A DNA stretch of 64,000 nucleotides from assembly GCA_016789025.1 (NCBI GenBank), contig JAEURC010000021.1, forward strand, positions 1-64,000, given 5' to 3'. Positions 51,424 to 58,751 of this stretch are shown in pieces. The position numbers and the translations under genes were made by a program. Below the pieces are notes generated by a model. The model did not search any database and was not told the origin of the DNA. It saw only the letters and a list, made by a program, of their open reading frames with translations. Source of the stretch: Anaerolineales bacterium (lineage in GTDB: Bacteria > Chloroflexota > Anaerolineae > Anaerolineales > Villigracilaceae). How positions within the stretch are numbered: position 1 is the stretch's first letter; every line of letters begins with the position of its first letter.

Positions 51424-51834
51424 ATGGCTGGTATTACTCGCTTTGAAGAAATTGAGGCTTGGAAGACTGCTAGGCAGTTGACCAACATGATTTATGGACT
51501 GGGCAATCAGGCTGGCTTTAATCGTGATTTCGGCTTACGCGATCAGATTCGTCGAGCGGGTGTTTCCGTGATGAGCAACATCGCCGAAGGTTTTGAAAGC
51601 CGCACCGATATTCAGTTCATCAATTTTCTCGGAATAGCAAAAGCATCCGCAGGCGAAGCGAGGGCGCAACTCTATGTGGCTCTCGACCAAAATTACATTG
51701 CTGAAGAACAATTCAAAGACGCTTATGCCTTGACTCAGACCTGTGCTCGTCAAATTTCAAAATTCATCGCGTATCTTGAATCCAACCCGCGTAAACGCCG
51801 CATTTCTGATGACGAAGCAGACTACGAAGTTTAA
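51424..51834 (+). CDS. Four-helix bundle protein (23S intervening-sequence/S23 type)
   Basis: 136 aa. Pattern of the S23/four-helix-bundle family: EEIEAWKTARQLTNMIY at the start, FGLRDQIRRAGVSVMSNIAEGFE, INFLGIAKASAGEARAQLYVAL, and QISKFIAYLES near the end. Free-standing members occur beyond rRNA intervening sequences and share a fold with the Avd accessory protein of diversity-generating retroelements. It has its own AAGGAG ribosome site and is bounded on both sides by inverted GTCGAAAG-type word repeats, in the middle of an ABC-efflux operon. The role is unknown; it may be part of a small mobile unit. Confidence 0.8.
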   Translation: MAGITRFEEIEAWKTARQLTNMIYGLGNQAGFNRDFGLRDQIRRAGVSVMSNIAEGFESRTDIQFINFLGIAKASAGEARAQLYVALDQNYIAEEQFKDAYALTQTCARQISKFIAYLESNPRKRRISDDEADYEV

Positions 51835-51837
51835 CAC

Positions 51838-51872
51838 TCACCTGACTTTCGACCTTCGACTTTCGACTAAAC
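51838..51872. repeat. Right word repeat flanking the S23 gene
   Basis: CACCTGACTTTCGACCTTCGACTTTCGACT (split): reverse complement of the GTCGAAAG/GTCGAAGG words at 51349-51390. It starts 3 nt after the S23 stop. Confidence 0.65.
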
Positions 51873-51888
51873 AAAATTCAACCTACCA

Positions 51889-52929
51889 ATGAATAACCTC
51901 CTTGTCTCCGCATCCAACCTCAAAAAACACTTCGGCGATACCCACGCCGTTGACGATGTTTCCCTGCAAATCAAAGCAGGCGAGATCTACGGTCTCGTCG
52001 GCGCGGATGGGGCGGGGAAGACGACGACGATACGTCTCCTCGTCGGCGCACTCAAAGCGGACGCGGGCGAGGCGGTCATTTGCGGTTACGACATCAGCAA
52101 ACAAACCGAACAAGCCCGAGCGCAATTCGGATATCTCTCACAACGATTTTCCCTCTACGAAGATCTGACCGTGCTAGAAAACATCCGCTTCTTTGCCGAA
52201 GCGCGCGGATTGAAATCCAATGAGTGGCTTCCGCGCTCGCTGGAGATTCTTGAATTCGTAGGTCTCGAAAAATTCAAAGACCGCCGCGCGGGTCAACTCT
52301 CTGGAGGGATGAAACAAAAATTGGGATTAGCGTCCGCATTGGTGACACGACCAAGAGTGTTGTTACTCGATGAGCCAACGACTGGCGTTGACCCTGTGAC
52401 ACGTCAAGACTTTTGGCAGTTGGTGATCAAGTTGGTGTCTACTTCCTCGCTGAGCGGAACGAGCGGAGCGAGTGAAGTCGAAGCGAGCGTTGCAAGTCGT
52501 CCTTCGACTACGGACTTCGCAACGAGCGCTCAGTCCTCCGCTCAGGATGGAGTTGCTGTTTTAATATCCACTCCTTATATGGACGAAGCCTCGCGTTGTC
52601 ATCGAGTCGGATTCATGAAAGCGGGAAAAATCATCGCGGAAGACACGCCGTCGAATCTGCGCGCGCGGCTCAACAACCGCGTGCTTGAATTGCGCGGCTC
52701 GCCGATCAATCTTTTGCGTCATGTCGCGCACAACGATCAGGATGTTGAAGATGTGCAGGCGTTCGGCGATCGCTTGCACATCCGCGTGGGGGAGAAAAAG
52801 GCTGACGATGTGCTAGGCAGGTTGAAGTCCGCGATACGAAGCGAGGGCGGTCGCGTGGATGAACTCCGCGCGGTGAGTCCCGTTCTCGAAGATGTGTTTA
52901 TCGCGCTGTCGGAGTCGAACAATGAGTGA
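51889..52929 (+). CDS. ABC transporter ATPase 1 (with in-frame repeat insertion)
   Basis: 346 aa. ABC-2 exporter ATPase: Walker A GADGAGKTTTIRLL (about 42-55), signature LSGGMKQKLGLASAL, Walker B RVLLLDEPTTGVDP. An insert of about 36 residues, VSTSSLSGTSGASEVEASV and on (about 184-220), encoded by a palindromic repeat (52450-52545), interrupts the segment between Walker B and the H-loop. The H-loop reads STPYMDEASRCH, lacking the usual His. The C-terminal 110 residues are a regulatory-type extension. It overlaps the second ATPase gene by 8 bases, implying a heterodimer. Confidence 0.9.
   Translation: MNNLLVSASNLKKHFGDTHAVDDVSLQIKAGEIYGLVGADGAGKTTTIRLLVGALKADAGEAVICGYDISKQTEQARAQFGYLSQRFSLYEDLTVLENIRFFAEARGLKSNEWLPRSLEILEFVGLEKFKDRRAGQLSGGMKQKLGLASALVTRPRVLLLDEPTTGVDPVTRQDFWQLVIKLVSTSSLSGTSGASEVEASVASRPSTTDFATSAQSSAQDGVAVLISTPYMDEASRCHRVGFMKAGKIIAEDTPSNLRARLNNRVLELRGSPINLLRHVAHNDQDVEDVQAFGDRLHIRVGEKKADDVLGRLKSAIRSEGGRVDELRAVSPVLEDVFIALSESNNE
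52450..52545. repeat. In-frame palindromic element in ABC ATPase gene
   Basis: CTGAGCGG (52450-52457) pairs with CCGCTCAG (52538-52545); inside are a TTGCAAGTCGTCC / GGACTTCGCAA stem and GAGCGGAGCGAG words. In frame between Walker B and the H-loop. Confidence 0.75.
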
Positions 52930-53824
52930 TGCGGTTATCCGAGTCGAAAATCTCACGCGGCGCTTTGGCGAATTCGTCGCGGTGGATCACGTCAACTTTG
53001 AAGTGGGCGCGGGTGAAGTCGTTGGCTATCTCGGTCCGAACGGATCGGGCAAGACGACGACGATCCGCATGTTGCTGGGTCTGCTCGAGCCGAGCGACGG
53101 CAGCGCGACCGTGTTGGGATTCGACGCGTTCAAACAAAGCGAGCAGGTGCGGGCGCGCGCGGGATACATGTCGCAAAAATTTGCGATCTATGACGATCTG
53201 ACCGTGCTGGAAAATTTGACGTTTTACGGCGGCGTCTATGGGATTCGCGACAAAACCCGCATCACGCGGACGTTGGACCTGGTCGGCTTGCGCGGGCATG
53301 ACTCTACACTGACGCGGACTCTCTCGGCGGGCTGGCGTCAGCGACTCGCGTTGGGAATCGCGTTGGTGCATGAACCGAAATTATTGTTCCTCGATGAACC
53401 GACATCGGGCGTTGACCCCACCGCCCGCCGCGCGTTCTGGGATTTGATCTACGGACTCGCCGAAAGCGGCGTGACAATTTTAGTGACCACGCACTACATG
53501 GACGAAGCCGAATACTGCGAACGCGTCGGCATCATGCGCGATGGAAAATTGCTCGCGATGGATACGCCCTCGAACTTGAAAAAGAATATCATCGCGGGCG
53601 ACGTGTGGGAAGTCTACGCCGATCCACTGGAAAAAGGTTTGGAAGTGTTGCCCAATGTGGAAGGCGTGCTAAGCGTCTCGTTGGCGGGGGATCATTTGAG
53701 GACGATCGTGGAAAGAGGAAAGAAGAAAGAAGACTTAGTGAAGGGATTGAGGATGTTGACAGTGAAGGATGTCGTTGCGGGCGAGCCGACGTTGGAGGAT
53801 GTGTTTATTTCGCTGGCGAGATGA
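52922..53824 (+). CDS. ABC transporter ATPase 2
   Basis: 300 aa from ATG 52922; the longer frame from 52892 lies in the previous gene. Walker A GPNGSGKTTTIRML (about 39-52), a signature variant LSAGWRQRLALG, Walker B LLFLDEPTSGVDP, and an H-loop with the canonical His in VTTHYMDEAEYC. Conserved catalytic features are complete, unlike the first ATPase, so the pair may be asymmetric with this subunit providing the consensus hydrolysis site. C-terminal domain of about 80 residues. It overlaps the preceding ATPase by 8 bases. The expected second permease does not follow; an AT-rich kinase operon starts about 110 bases later. Confidence 0.92.
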   Translation: MSDAVIRVENLTRRFGEFVAVDHVNFEVGAGEVVGYLGPNGSGKTTTIRMLLGLLEPSDGSATVLGFDAFKQSEQVRARAGYMSQKFAIYDDLTVLENLTFYGGVYGIRDKTRITRTLDLVGLRGHDSTLTRTLSAGWRQRLALGIALVHEPKLLFLDEPTSGVDPTARRAFWDLIYGLAESGVTILVTTHYMDEAEYCERVGIMRDGKLLAMDTPSNLKKNIIAGDVWEVYADPLEKGLEVLPNVEGVLSVSLAGDHLRTIVERGKKKEDLVKGLRMLTVKDVVAGEPTLEDVFISLAR

Positions 53825-53855
53825 GGATGATCAGATTAATTTGTCATACAAATTC

Positions 53856-53883
53856 TTGACAAATCCTCCAAACGACCTATACT
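53856..53883 (+). promoter_or_regulatory. Sigma70 promoter of the kinase-receiver-membrane operon
   Basis: TTGACA (53856-53861), 16-nt spacer, TATACT (53878-53883), about 50 bases upstream of the kinase start. Confidence 0.7.
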
Positions 53884-53934
53884 AGGAGAAGGATGGAACC
53901 ATTGTGATGTTGTCTATTCGAGGATGGGTTGGAA

Positions 53935-55446
53935 ATGACTGATAAGGCCCCTTCACTTAAACAATTCGAAGATTTCGACTTTCGTGAACTGCCCATTGGC
54001 GTCTATATGACAGCGCTTGATGGGCGGTTTGTTGTTGCAAATCGAATTGTTCGCGAGATGTTGGGTCTGCCTCTCGAAGGGAGGGTAGAAGCAAATATTA
54101 TCAATTATTATGCCAACCCTGCTGATCGTGATGTGGCAATCGCAGAGGCAAAAGCTCTTTCTAAACAGGGCATGCACTCGGATCGCGGAATCTTGCATTT
54201 GAAGGTTATGGATCGGAACTTGTATGTGGAAGATTATTGCAAGATTATGCAAGATGAGAATGGTCTTGTTATTGGATTTGTAGGCTGTATGGTGGATATC
54301 ACAAAATCCTTTGAAGCTGGACAACATGAAAGAGAACTGCGTGAACGGGTCGATGAACTGCGGTTTGATATCGGGCGAATTTTGCATGCAAACACCACGA
54401 CCCTTGTAATGGTAAAGCAGACTCTGGATGCAGTGGTTGAGGCATTTGAGCCGAAACCCTATGCAGATATGCCGGTTCCGCTTGCTGATGAGGTTGAAAC
54501 TATGCTGACAGAGTATGCGAATTTATTGGCAAATGCCATCGAGAGATTAACTCGAAGCGCTGATGAGAAGCGCCGCCTACAAGCATTGGCGGTTTCTGAC
54601 TGGGACAAATTGCACAATTATGTGTCTTTTTTGCGAGAATTCAAAGAACGAATTCCTACTCCTGAATCGTTCCCTGCAACCTTGAGAAAATTAGCGAATA
54701 GCGTCGGGCTTATCTATTCAGGAATTGTTCCCGGTAATCTGCCGCGTGAGCCAGTACGTGAAGTCCAAAACACGGCATGGCACTTGGAGCGGTTTGCGAA
54801 TCTTGTTGAAGTGCTAGAAACCCGTGCTACTGTAATCCAAATGGATTACACCATCCATAGCCTGCGTGAATTTGTTACATCGGATAAGCGTGAGCCAGTC
54901 CTTTTTGTGAGACTGAACGTCAAGTTGCTGATTGAGGAATCCGCTAAACGAATGGCTGAATATGCCCGCAGTCTGAAGATTGATATTGATCGCAGAGATG
55001 TGGAAGATGTGAGCATAAGAGGCAGCGAGAGGGACATGTTGCGTGCTTTGACGAATATGCTACATAATGCCATAAAATATTCTTGGCGTCGTGACCCTGA
55101 GCGGACAAAGCCGGCATGGGTATCCATTCGAACCTCTGTGAAAGACAAATGGTTGTACATTGAGTTTGAGAATTGGGGCGTGCCAATTAAGCGTGAAGAG
55201 ATTGAACGTGGAAAAGTGTTTGAACTCGGTTACCGCGGAGAACTATCGAAAGATCGCGGTCGTCTTGGAACTGGTATTGGACTGACAGATACCCGCCGCG
55301 TGGTGGAAGCCCATGGCGGGAAAGTCGAAATAGAGAGTCATCCGGCGTTTCGAGGTTCCCAGAATGAAAAGAGTGGGCAGTATTATCATCAACCTTTTCT
55401 TACCCGGGTCACCATCATTTTGCCTTTCGCAGATGTTGGAAAATAA
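53935..55446 (+). CDS. PAS-containing histidine-kinase-like protein
   Basis: 503 aa from ATG 53935, with a TTG at 53929 as alternative. PAS domain (about 12-115: ELPIGVYMTALDGRFVVANR and VIGFVGCMVDITKSFE), a helical middle region (about 120-360), and a C-terminal HATPase_c domain with an N-box-like NMLHNAIKYSW (about 380-390), ENWGVPI (D/G1-like) and GRLGTGIGLTDTRRVVEAHGG (G2). A classical phospho-His H-box is not obvious: no HELRTP or HDxx pattern is seen, only EVQNTAWHLERF (about 280). No membrane span, so cytoplasmic. It is the first gene of a three-gene AT-richer operon with the receiver-like gene downstream, 19 bases apart. Confidence 0.8.
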   Translation: MTDKAPSLKQFEDFDFRELPIGVYMTALDGRFVVANRIVREMLGLPLEGRVEANIINYYANPADRDVAIAEAKALSKQGMHSDRGILHLKVMDRNLYVEDYCKIMQDENGLVIGFVGCMVDITKSFEAGQHERELRERVDELRFDIGRILHANTTTLVMVKQTLDAVVEAFEPKPYADMPVPLADEVETMLTEYANLLANAIERLTRSADEKRRLQALAVSDWDKLHNYVSFLREFKERIPTPESFPATLRKLANSVGLIYSGIVPGNLPREPVREVQNTAWHLERFANLVEVLETRATVIQMDYTIHSLREFVTSDKREPVLFVRLNVKLLIEESAKRMAEYARSLKIDIDRRDVEDVSIRGSERDMLRALTNMLHNAIKYSWRRDPERTKPAWVSIRTSVKDKWLYIEFENWGVPIKREEIERGKVFELGYRGELSKDRGRLGTGIGLTDTRRVVEAHGGKVEIESHPAFRGSQNEKSGQYYHQPFLTRVTIILPFADVGK

Positions 55447-55465
55447 CTTTTTGGGAGGTCGAACT

Positions 55466-55963
55466 GTGAAGACTAGAGTTTTATGGGTAGAAGACAGCGC
55501 GCGTTTGGAGTTACGTAACCTCACGGGGCCAATTTATATCAGTGGCGAGTACGATATGAATCTTGCCGAAGATGCGACAAGCGCAGTAAGTTATCTGCAG
55601 TCAAAAGAGTACGACGCAATCATTCTGGATATGCGCCTGCCGCCCGGTATTGATGATTTTTGGATTAAGATTTATCAAGAGAGGGGCGAGGATAAAGCAG
55701 ACGCCCGCTTGGGTTTGGAACTCGCAAATTGGATGTTCAGCGGGCGCCCTGATTATGCTTTTACGCCTCCCGGTTGGATCGAACGATATCACGTGGGTGT
55801 GTTTACCGTTGAAAATGATACCAACCTTCATGTTCGACTAAACGAGTTGGGAATCAATGTGTTCCAGCACAAGGCAGCTGGCCTTGTGGATACCATTCTG
55901 ATTGATATCATCACAAGGATCAGGGAAGAACAGCCCGTCTTTAGGAACAGGAATGGTGGGTAG
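55466..55963 (+). CDS. Atypical response-regulator receiver protein
   Basis: 165 aa from GTG 55466, chosen for GGGAGG 8-13 nt upstream; the frame opens at 55364 within the kinase gene. Receiver-like fold: KTRVLWVEDSARLEL (acidic E/D pair), phospho-acceptor Asp in YDAIILDMRLPPGIDDF (about 48-65), followed by an insertion IYQERGEDKADARLGLELANWM and FTVEN...; the conserved Lys is in FQHKAAG near the end. It is longer than a standard CheY domain and has an unusual loop after the Asp. Lies between the kinase and an unknown membrane protein in one operon, so probably receives phosphate from the kinase and signals to that protein. Confidence 0.75.
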   Translation: MKTRVLWVEDSARLELRNLTGPIYISGEYDMNLAEDATSAVSYLQSKEYDAIILDMRLPPGIDDFWIKIYQERGEDKADARLGLELANWMFSGRPDYAFTPPGWIERYHVGVFTVENDTNLHVRLNELGINVFQHKAAGLVDTILIDIITRIREEQPVFRNRNGG

Positions 55964-57139
55964 ATGGAAATTCCGTTTGATGGAATACTAACCCTTCTGA
56001 TTTTCCTTGTCGGCATTCCTGCTTTAGTTTTGCAGTTGATTTCAGCGGCAGAACGCCGGGCAGCTATGAAGAAAGGCGGATTGGATGTTCAATCTTCCCT
56101 GAAGATTGCGTTATTTGTAATAGGGATCGGATTGATATTGCAATTCGGGTATGCTTATTGGGGAAAAGGAAATGACATTAAGTCGATTGTTCAGCAGGCA
56201 ATATGGTTAATTGTTTTTGTTCCTTTAATCGTTCTGGCGTTACGGGTTGCAAAAAGAATACCAGAACAATACGGTCGTCGTGAGAAAATTGTCGAAAAGT
56301 TGACCTTAGGTATCTTGGATGGGCTGGAGAAAAAGATACGTATTGGTGGTGGTCCGTTTTCTGACCTTGCCAACCTAGGCAAGCAATGTGATCCTGGTCA
56401 GGAACGGGAAATGGTGGTCATCGCCTATAAAAATATCGTCAAGGCGGTGATTGCTCATCCTGCCTATAAAGGCGATTCCTTCGAGATGTTAATTGACGAA
56501 CTAGTGCATATGCTGGCATCAGATCCGGAGTCCAAGGATTTGAACAATTACGAAATTGCCATCAAGATACTTTCTGCCATTTTATCCGCAAAGCCACAAA
56601 TGGAATCTGGTTATGACAGGCGACGTGCAATCCACGCCGTCAGTAAGTTGGGGCAGACATTGATTGTAAATTTTAAATCTGTGGAGAGGGATAACATCAT
56701 CTTGGAATATATTGACTCATTGGAGCTCGCCTTACCCAGGCAAGAAATGTTAACGGAAGTTAGCCAGGCATTATTTGAGATTGGCGTATGCGCTGCCGGG
56801 GAAAGCCACGACTTTGTCTATGTTGCGATCCTTGATAAAATGACTGCGCTTGCTGAAGCACGCTCGCCACTACCTTCCGAATTTACCACCGACTTCTTTG
56901 GCCTTCTAGCTCATTTTTGGGTTGAAGATGGAAGCCGTAAAAATCTTGCGCGGGAAAAGTTTGACGATGTCAAAAAATTTTTACCTGGACCCATTATCCC
57001 AATTCTAGAAACTGCGCGGACGCATCTGATCAAAACAATGTATTTCGATGAGGCAGATAAGTTGTTCCAAGTAGCGGAGGATTTCAGGATGCTGGAGAAA
57101 GAGTTAAAGAAACCTAATTCGCATAAGAAGAAAAAATGA
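55964..57139 (+). CDS. Membrane-anchored helical protein of unknown function
   Basis: 391 aa. Three membrane helices near the N-terminus (about 6-27, 45-66, 76-93), then a 300-residue cytosolic, mostly alpha-helical region (RAIHAVSKLGQTLI, LEYIDSLELAL, VSQALFEIGVCAAG and similar) that could be a helical-repeat or phosphotransfer-type domain. It ends in a Lys-rich tail (KKPNSHKKKK). I do not recognise the family. Starts one base after the receiver stop; it is the last gene of the three-gene operon and followed by a strong terminator (57138). It is the natural effector of the system, but activity is unknown. Confidence 0.75.
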   Translation: MEIPFDGILTLLIFLVGIPALVLQLISAAERRAAMKKGGLDVQSSLKIALFVIGIGLILQFGYAYWGKGNDIKSIVQQAIWLIVFVPLIVLALRVAKRIPEQYGRREKIVEKLTLGILDGLEKKIRIGGGPFSDLANLGKQCDPGQEREMVVIAYKNIVKAVIAHPAYKGDSFEMLIDELVHMLASDPESKDLNNYEIAIKILSAILSAKPQMESGYDRRRAIHAVSKLGQTLIVNFKSVERDNIILEYIDSLELALPRQEMLTEVSQALFEIGVCAAGESHDFVYVAILDKMTALAEARSPLPSEFTTDFFGLLAHFWVEDGSRKNLAREKFDDVKKFLPGPIIPILETARTHLIKTMYFDEADKLFQVAEDFRMLEKELKKPNSHKKKK

Positions 57140-57166
57140 GACGACCTAGCCGGGTCGTCTCTTCGA
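57138..57166 (+). terminator. Rho-independent terminator of the kinase operon
   Basis: GAGACGACC (57138-57146) pairs with GGTCGTCTC (57153-57161), 6-nt loop region, followed by TTCGATT. The stop of the membrane protein lies just at its 5' edge. Confidence 0.75.
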
Positions 57167-57176
57167 TTATTCTTTA

Positions 57177-57386
57177 TTACTGCGTCACTTGCGTCTGCTC
57201 AGGGACAACCAGCGCCATGATCAGGTAGACCAGCACGATCCCGCCGAAGCCTGTGAAGAAAGCTAGCACAGTGAGCAAGCGGACAATGGTTGGGTCAATG
57301 CCGAGGTATTCGCCCAAGCCTGCACACACGCCCGCGATCATGCGGTTGGACGCGCTTCGAGTCAGTTGTTTGTAGTTGGGGTTCAT
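57177..57386 (-). CDS. PspC domain membrane protein
   Basis: 69 aa. PspC pattern: LTRSASNRMIAGVCAGLGEYLGIDPTIVRLLTVLAFF, then GGIVLVYLIMALVVPE. One long hydrophobic hairpin (about 35-62). Small PspC-like proteins belong to envelope-stress systems and often occur alone. Ribosome site AAAGGAG upstream of ATG 57386. The predicted site is the cytoplasmic membrane. Confidence 0.92.
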   Translation of the reverse strand: MNPNYKQLTRSASNRMIAGVCAGLGEYLGIDPTIVRLLTVLAFFTGFGGIVLVYLIMALVVPEQTQVTQ

Positions 57387-57408
57387 GTTTGCACTCCTTT
57401 CGTTGAGT

Positions 57409-57446
57409 AGGTGACTGTCACTTCAAAAGTGACAGCCACCTTTTTC
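57409..57446. repeat. Hairpin with T-tract upstream of PspC gene
   Basis: AGGTGACTGTCACTT (57409-57423) and AGTGACAGCCACCT (57428-57441) followed by TTTTTC on the plus strand. A related AGGTGAATGTCACCT hairpin lies near 1240-1254 before the DUF3597 gene. Confidence 0.5.
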
Positions 57447-57496
57447 TAGGGAGATATACGCAGGAGGGAATGAATGGTTGCAGAGGCGGCGAGCGT

Positions 57497-57569
57497 AGTA
57501 CACAAGTAGACAGGTAGTCACGTAGACAAAAAAACTGTTTACCTGTTTACTTGTTTCCGTGTTTACTTG
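57497..57569. repeat. GTAGACA/GTTTACC word repeat, left of zinc-finger gene
   Basis: CAAGTAGACAGGTAGTCACGTAGAC then CTGTTTACCTGTTTACTTGTTTCC (each shown in pieces): words of about 8 nt, (A)GTAGACA.. and their complements, folding back on themselves. It touches the 3' end of the gene at 57563. Confidence 0.7.
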
Positions 57570-57922
57570 TACTTCCTACTCTCTAAATAATTCGCCACTG
57601 CCGCCCAGAGCAAAGCGAGTCCGATCGCGGCATAGACAAGCGCCTGCAACCCCAGCCAATTGAACTGGGATATTCCGAACGCAGTAAACAAAATACCGAC
57701 CACGCCGTAAAAGATTGTGTTCCGCAAATAATCCGAGCCGACGCGTTTGGATTGCAGGATGTTCCTCTGCATCAACGCCTCCATCGTGCGGACTTGTTCC
57801 TCGTGCAGATTTTTACACGCGAGCGAATCTCCCGCGTGCGCGGCGCAATCGGGGCAGAGTCCGCGCTGGCAGTATTTGCAGAGGGCGATGGCTGGTTTAT
57901 CGGGGTGGTAATAGCAGTTCAT
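57563..57922 (-). CDS. B-box/zinc-ribbon small membrane protein
   Basis: 119 aa. N-terminal B-box-like zinc finger: CYYHPDKPAIALCKYCQRG then LCPDCAAHAGDSLACKNLH (Cys/His spacing C-x3-H, C-x2-C, C-x2-C, H). Then a basic helix (about 45-62) and two hydrophobic spans (about 68-85, 90-110). Family members are widespread in bacteria; functions are unknown. Both flanks carry inverted GTAAACAxG word repeats (57497-57569 and 57925-57983), so the gene may have moved with them. Confidence 0.75.
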   Translation of the reverse strand: MNCYYHPDKPAIALCKYCQRGLCPDCAAHAGDSLACKNLHEEQVRTMEALMQRNILQSKRVGSDYLRNTIFYGVVGILFTAFGISQFNWLGLQALVYAAIGLALLWAAVANYLESRKYK

Positions 57923-57924
57923 GG

Positions 57925-57983
57925 TGGATGTATACAGGTAAACAAGTAAACACGTGTGTACGTGTCTACCTGTTTACGTGTTT
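57925..57983. repeat. GTAAACA word repeat, right of zinc-finger gene
   Basis: ATACAGGTAAACAAGTAAACACG, GTGT, then ACGTGTCTACCTGTTTACGTG (in pieces): self-complementary array of 8-nt words matching 57497-57569 in the opposite arrangement. Confidence 0.7.
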
Positions 57984-58624
57984 CCTTTCCTCAACGGATG
58001 CCTCACCACCGTCTTCAACTTCGCGGGGTTCGCCTTGCGCGGATCGCCGAGATAGATCTCGTGATGCAAGCCGTTCGGTCCGACGTTATCGCGGTAGCCG
58101 TTTTTAGTGGCGAGGGCGAGCATGATCTCGATGGTGGCGGGTTCGGTGGCGTACGGTCCGATGTGCATCATTTGGACGCAGATGCCTTCTTCAAAGTGAC
58201 TCAACCGCAATTTCGATAAAATAGGCGAGTCGCCTTTCTTCTTGCGAACTTGTTCCAAGCCATCGGCAAAAATATCTTTGGTGATGATATTGGGTTGCAA
58301 TATCATCAACGTGAACGACCAATTATCTTTCTTGCCCACGTCAACGTTGACATCCTGTATGCCCCACAATCCTTCCAATGGCATGACGGGATAATCAAAC
58401 GCGTTCGTTTTGCGTTTCTTGAGCATGAACTTGAGCGTGTATGAAATGCTGTACAAGGCTTGCGTCGCTTCGGCGAAGGCGGGCGAGTTGCCTGGCTCTT
58501 TTCCTTTTTCGATCACGCCGTCTATCATCGCGAATTGCAAGCGCGGCACGTTGACGATCTCCGCTTTCTTCGCGGAGGGCGCATACAAATATTTCAATTC
58601 CTTTTTCAGATCAAGAGTCTTCAC
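57974..58624 (-). CDS. GyrI-like small-molecule-binding domain protein
   Basis: 216 aa. GyrI/SOUL-type effector-binding fold (about 30-200): KKAEIVNVPRLQFAMIDGVI, EATQALYSISYTLKFML, FEEGICVQMMHIGPYATEPATIEIML and HHEIYLGDPRK. No HTH domain, so a free-standing ligand-binding protein. Similar proteins bind multidrug-like compounds or inhibit gyrase in E. coli-type GyrI; here the ligand is unknown. The end overlaps the GTAAACA repeat region. Start supported by GGAGAA upstream of ATG 58624. Confidence 0.85.
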   Translation of the reverse strand: MKTLDLKKELKYLYAPSAKKAEIVNVPRLQFAMIDGVIEKGKEPGNSPAFAEATQALYSISYTLKFMLKKRKTNAFDYPVMPLEGLWGIQDVNVDVGKKDNWSFTLMILQPNIITKDIFADGLEQVRKKKGDSPILSKLRLSHFEEGICVQMMHIGPYATEPATIEIMLALATKNGYRDNVGPNGLHHEIYLGDPRKANPAKLKTVVRHPLRKGNT

Positions 58625-58642
58625 GGCATTCTCCTTTTCATT

Positions 58643-58736
58643 ATGTCATTCTGAGGAGCGGAGCGACGAAGAATCTCCTTGCCCCATGAGGGTTTCCAGT
58701 GGGAGGAGAGATTCTTCGTTTCGCTCAGAATGACAT
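58643..58736. repeat. TGTCATTCTGAGG-type palindromic element
   Basis: ATGTCATTCTGAGGAGCGG... / ...TTCGCTCAGAATGACAT: arms of about 35 bp (imperfect) with GGCCCATGAGGGTTT-like middle. Same family as 7681-7760 and 41195-41273. Between the GyrI-like and Pol IV genes. Confidence 0.8.
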
Positions 58737-58751
58737 GGGTGTTATAGGTTT

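Noticed and set aside
57497-57569. Possible CRISPR-like array
   Set aside because: Units are only about 8 nt, vary between copies, have no spacers and no cas genes nearby.
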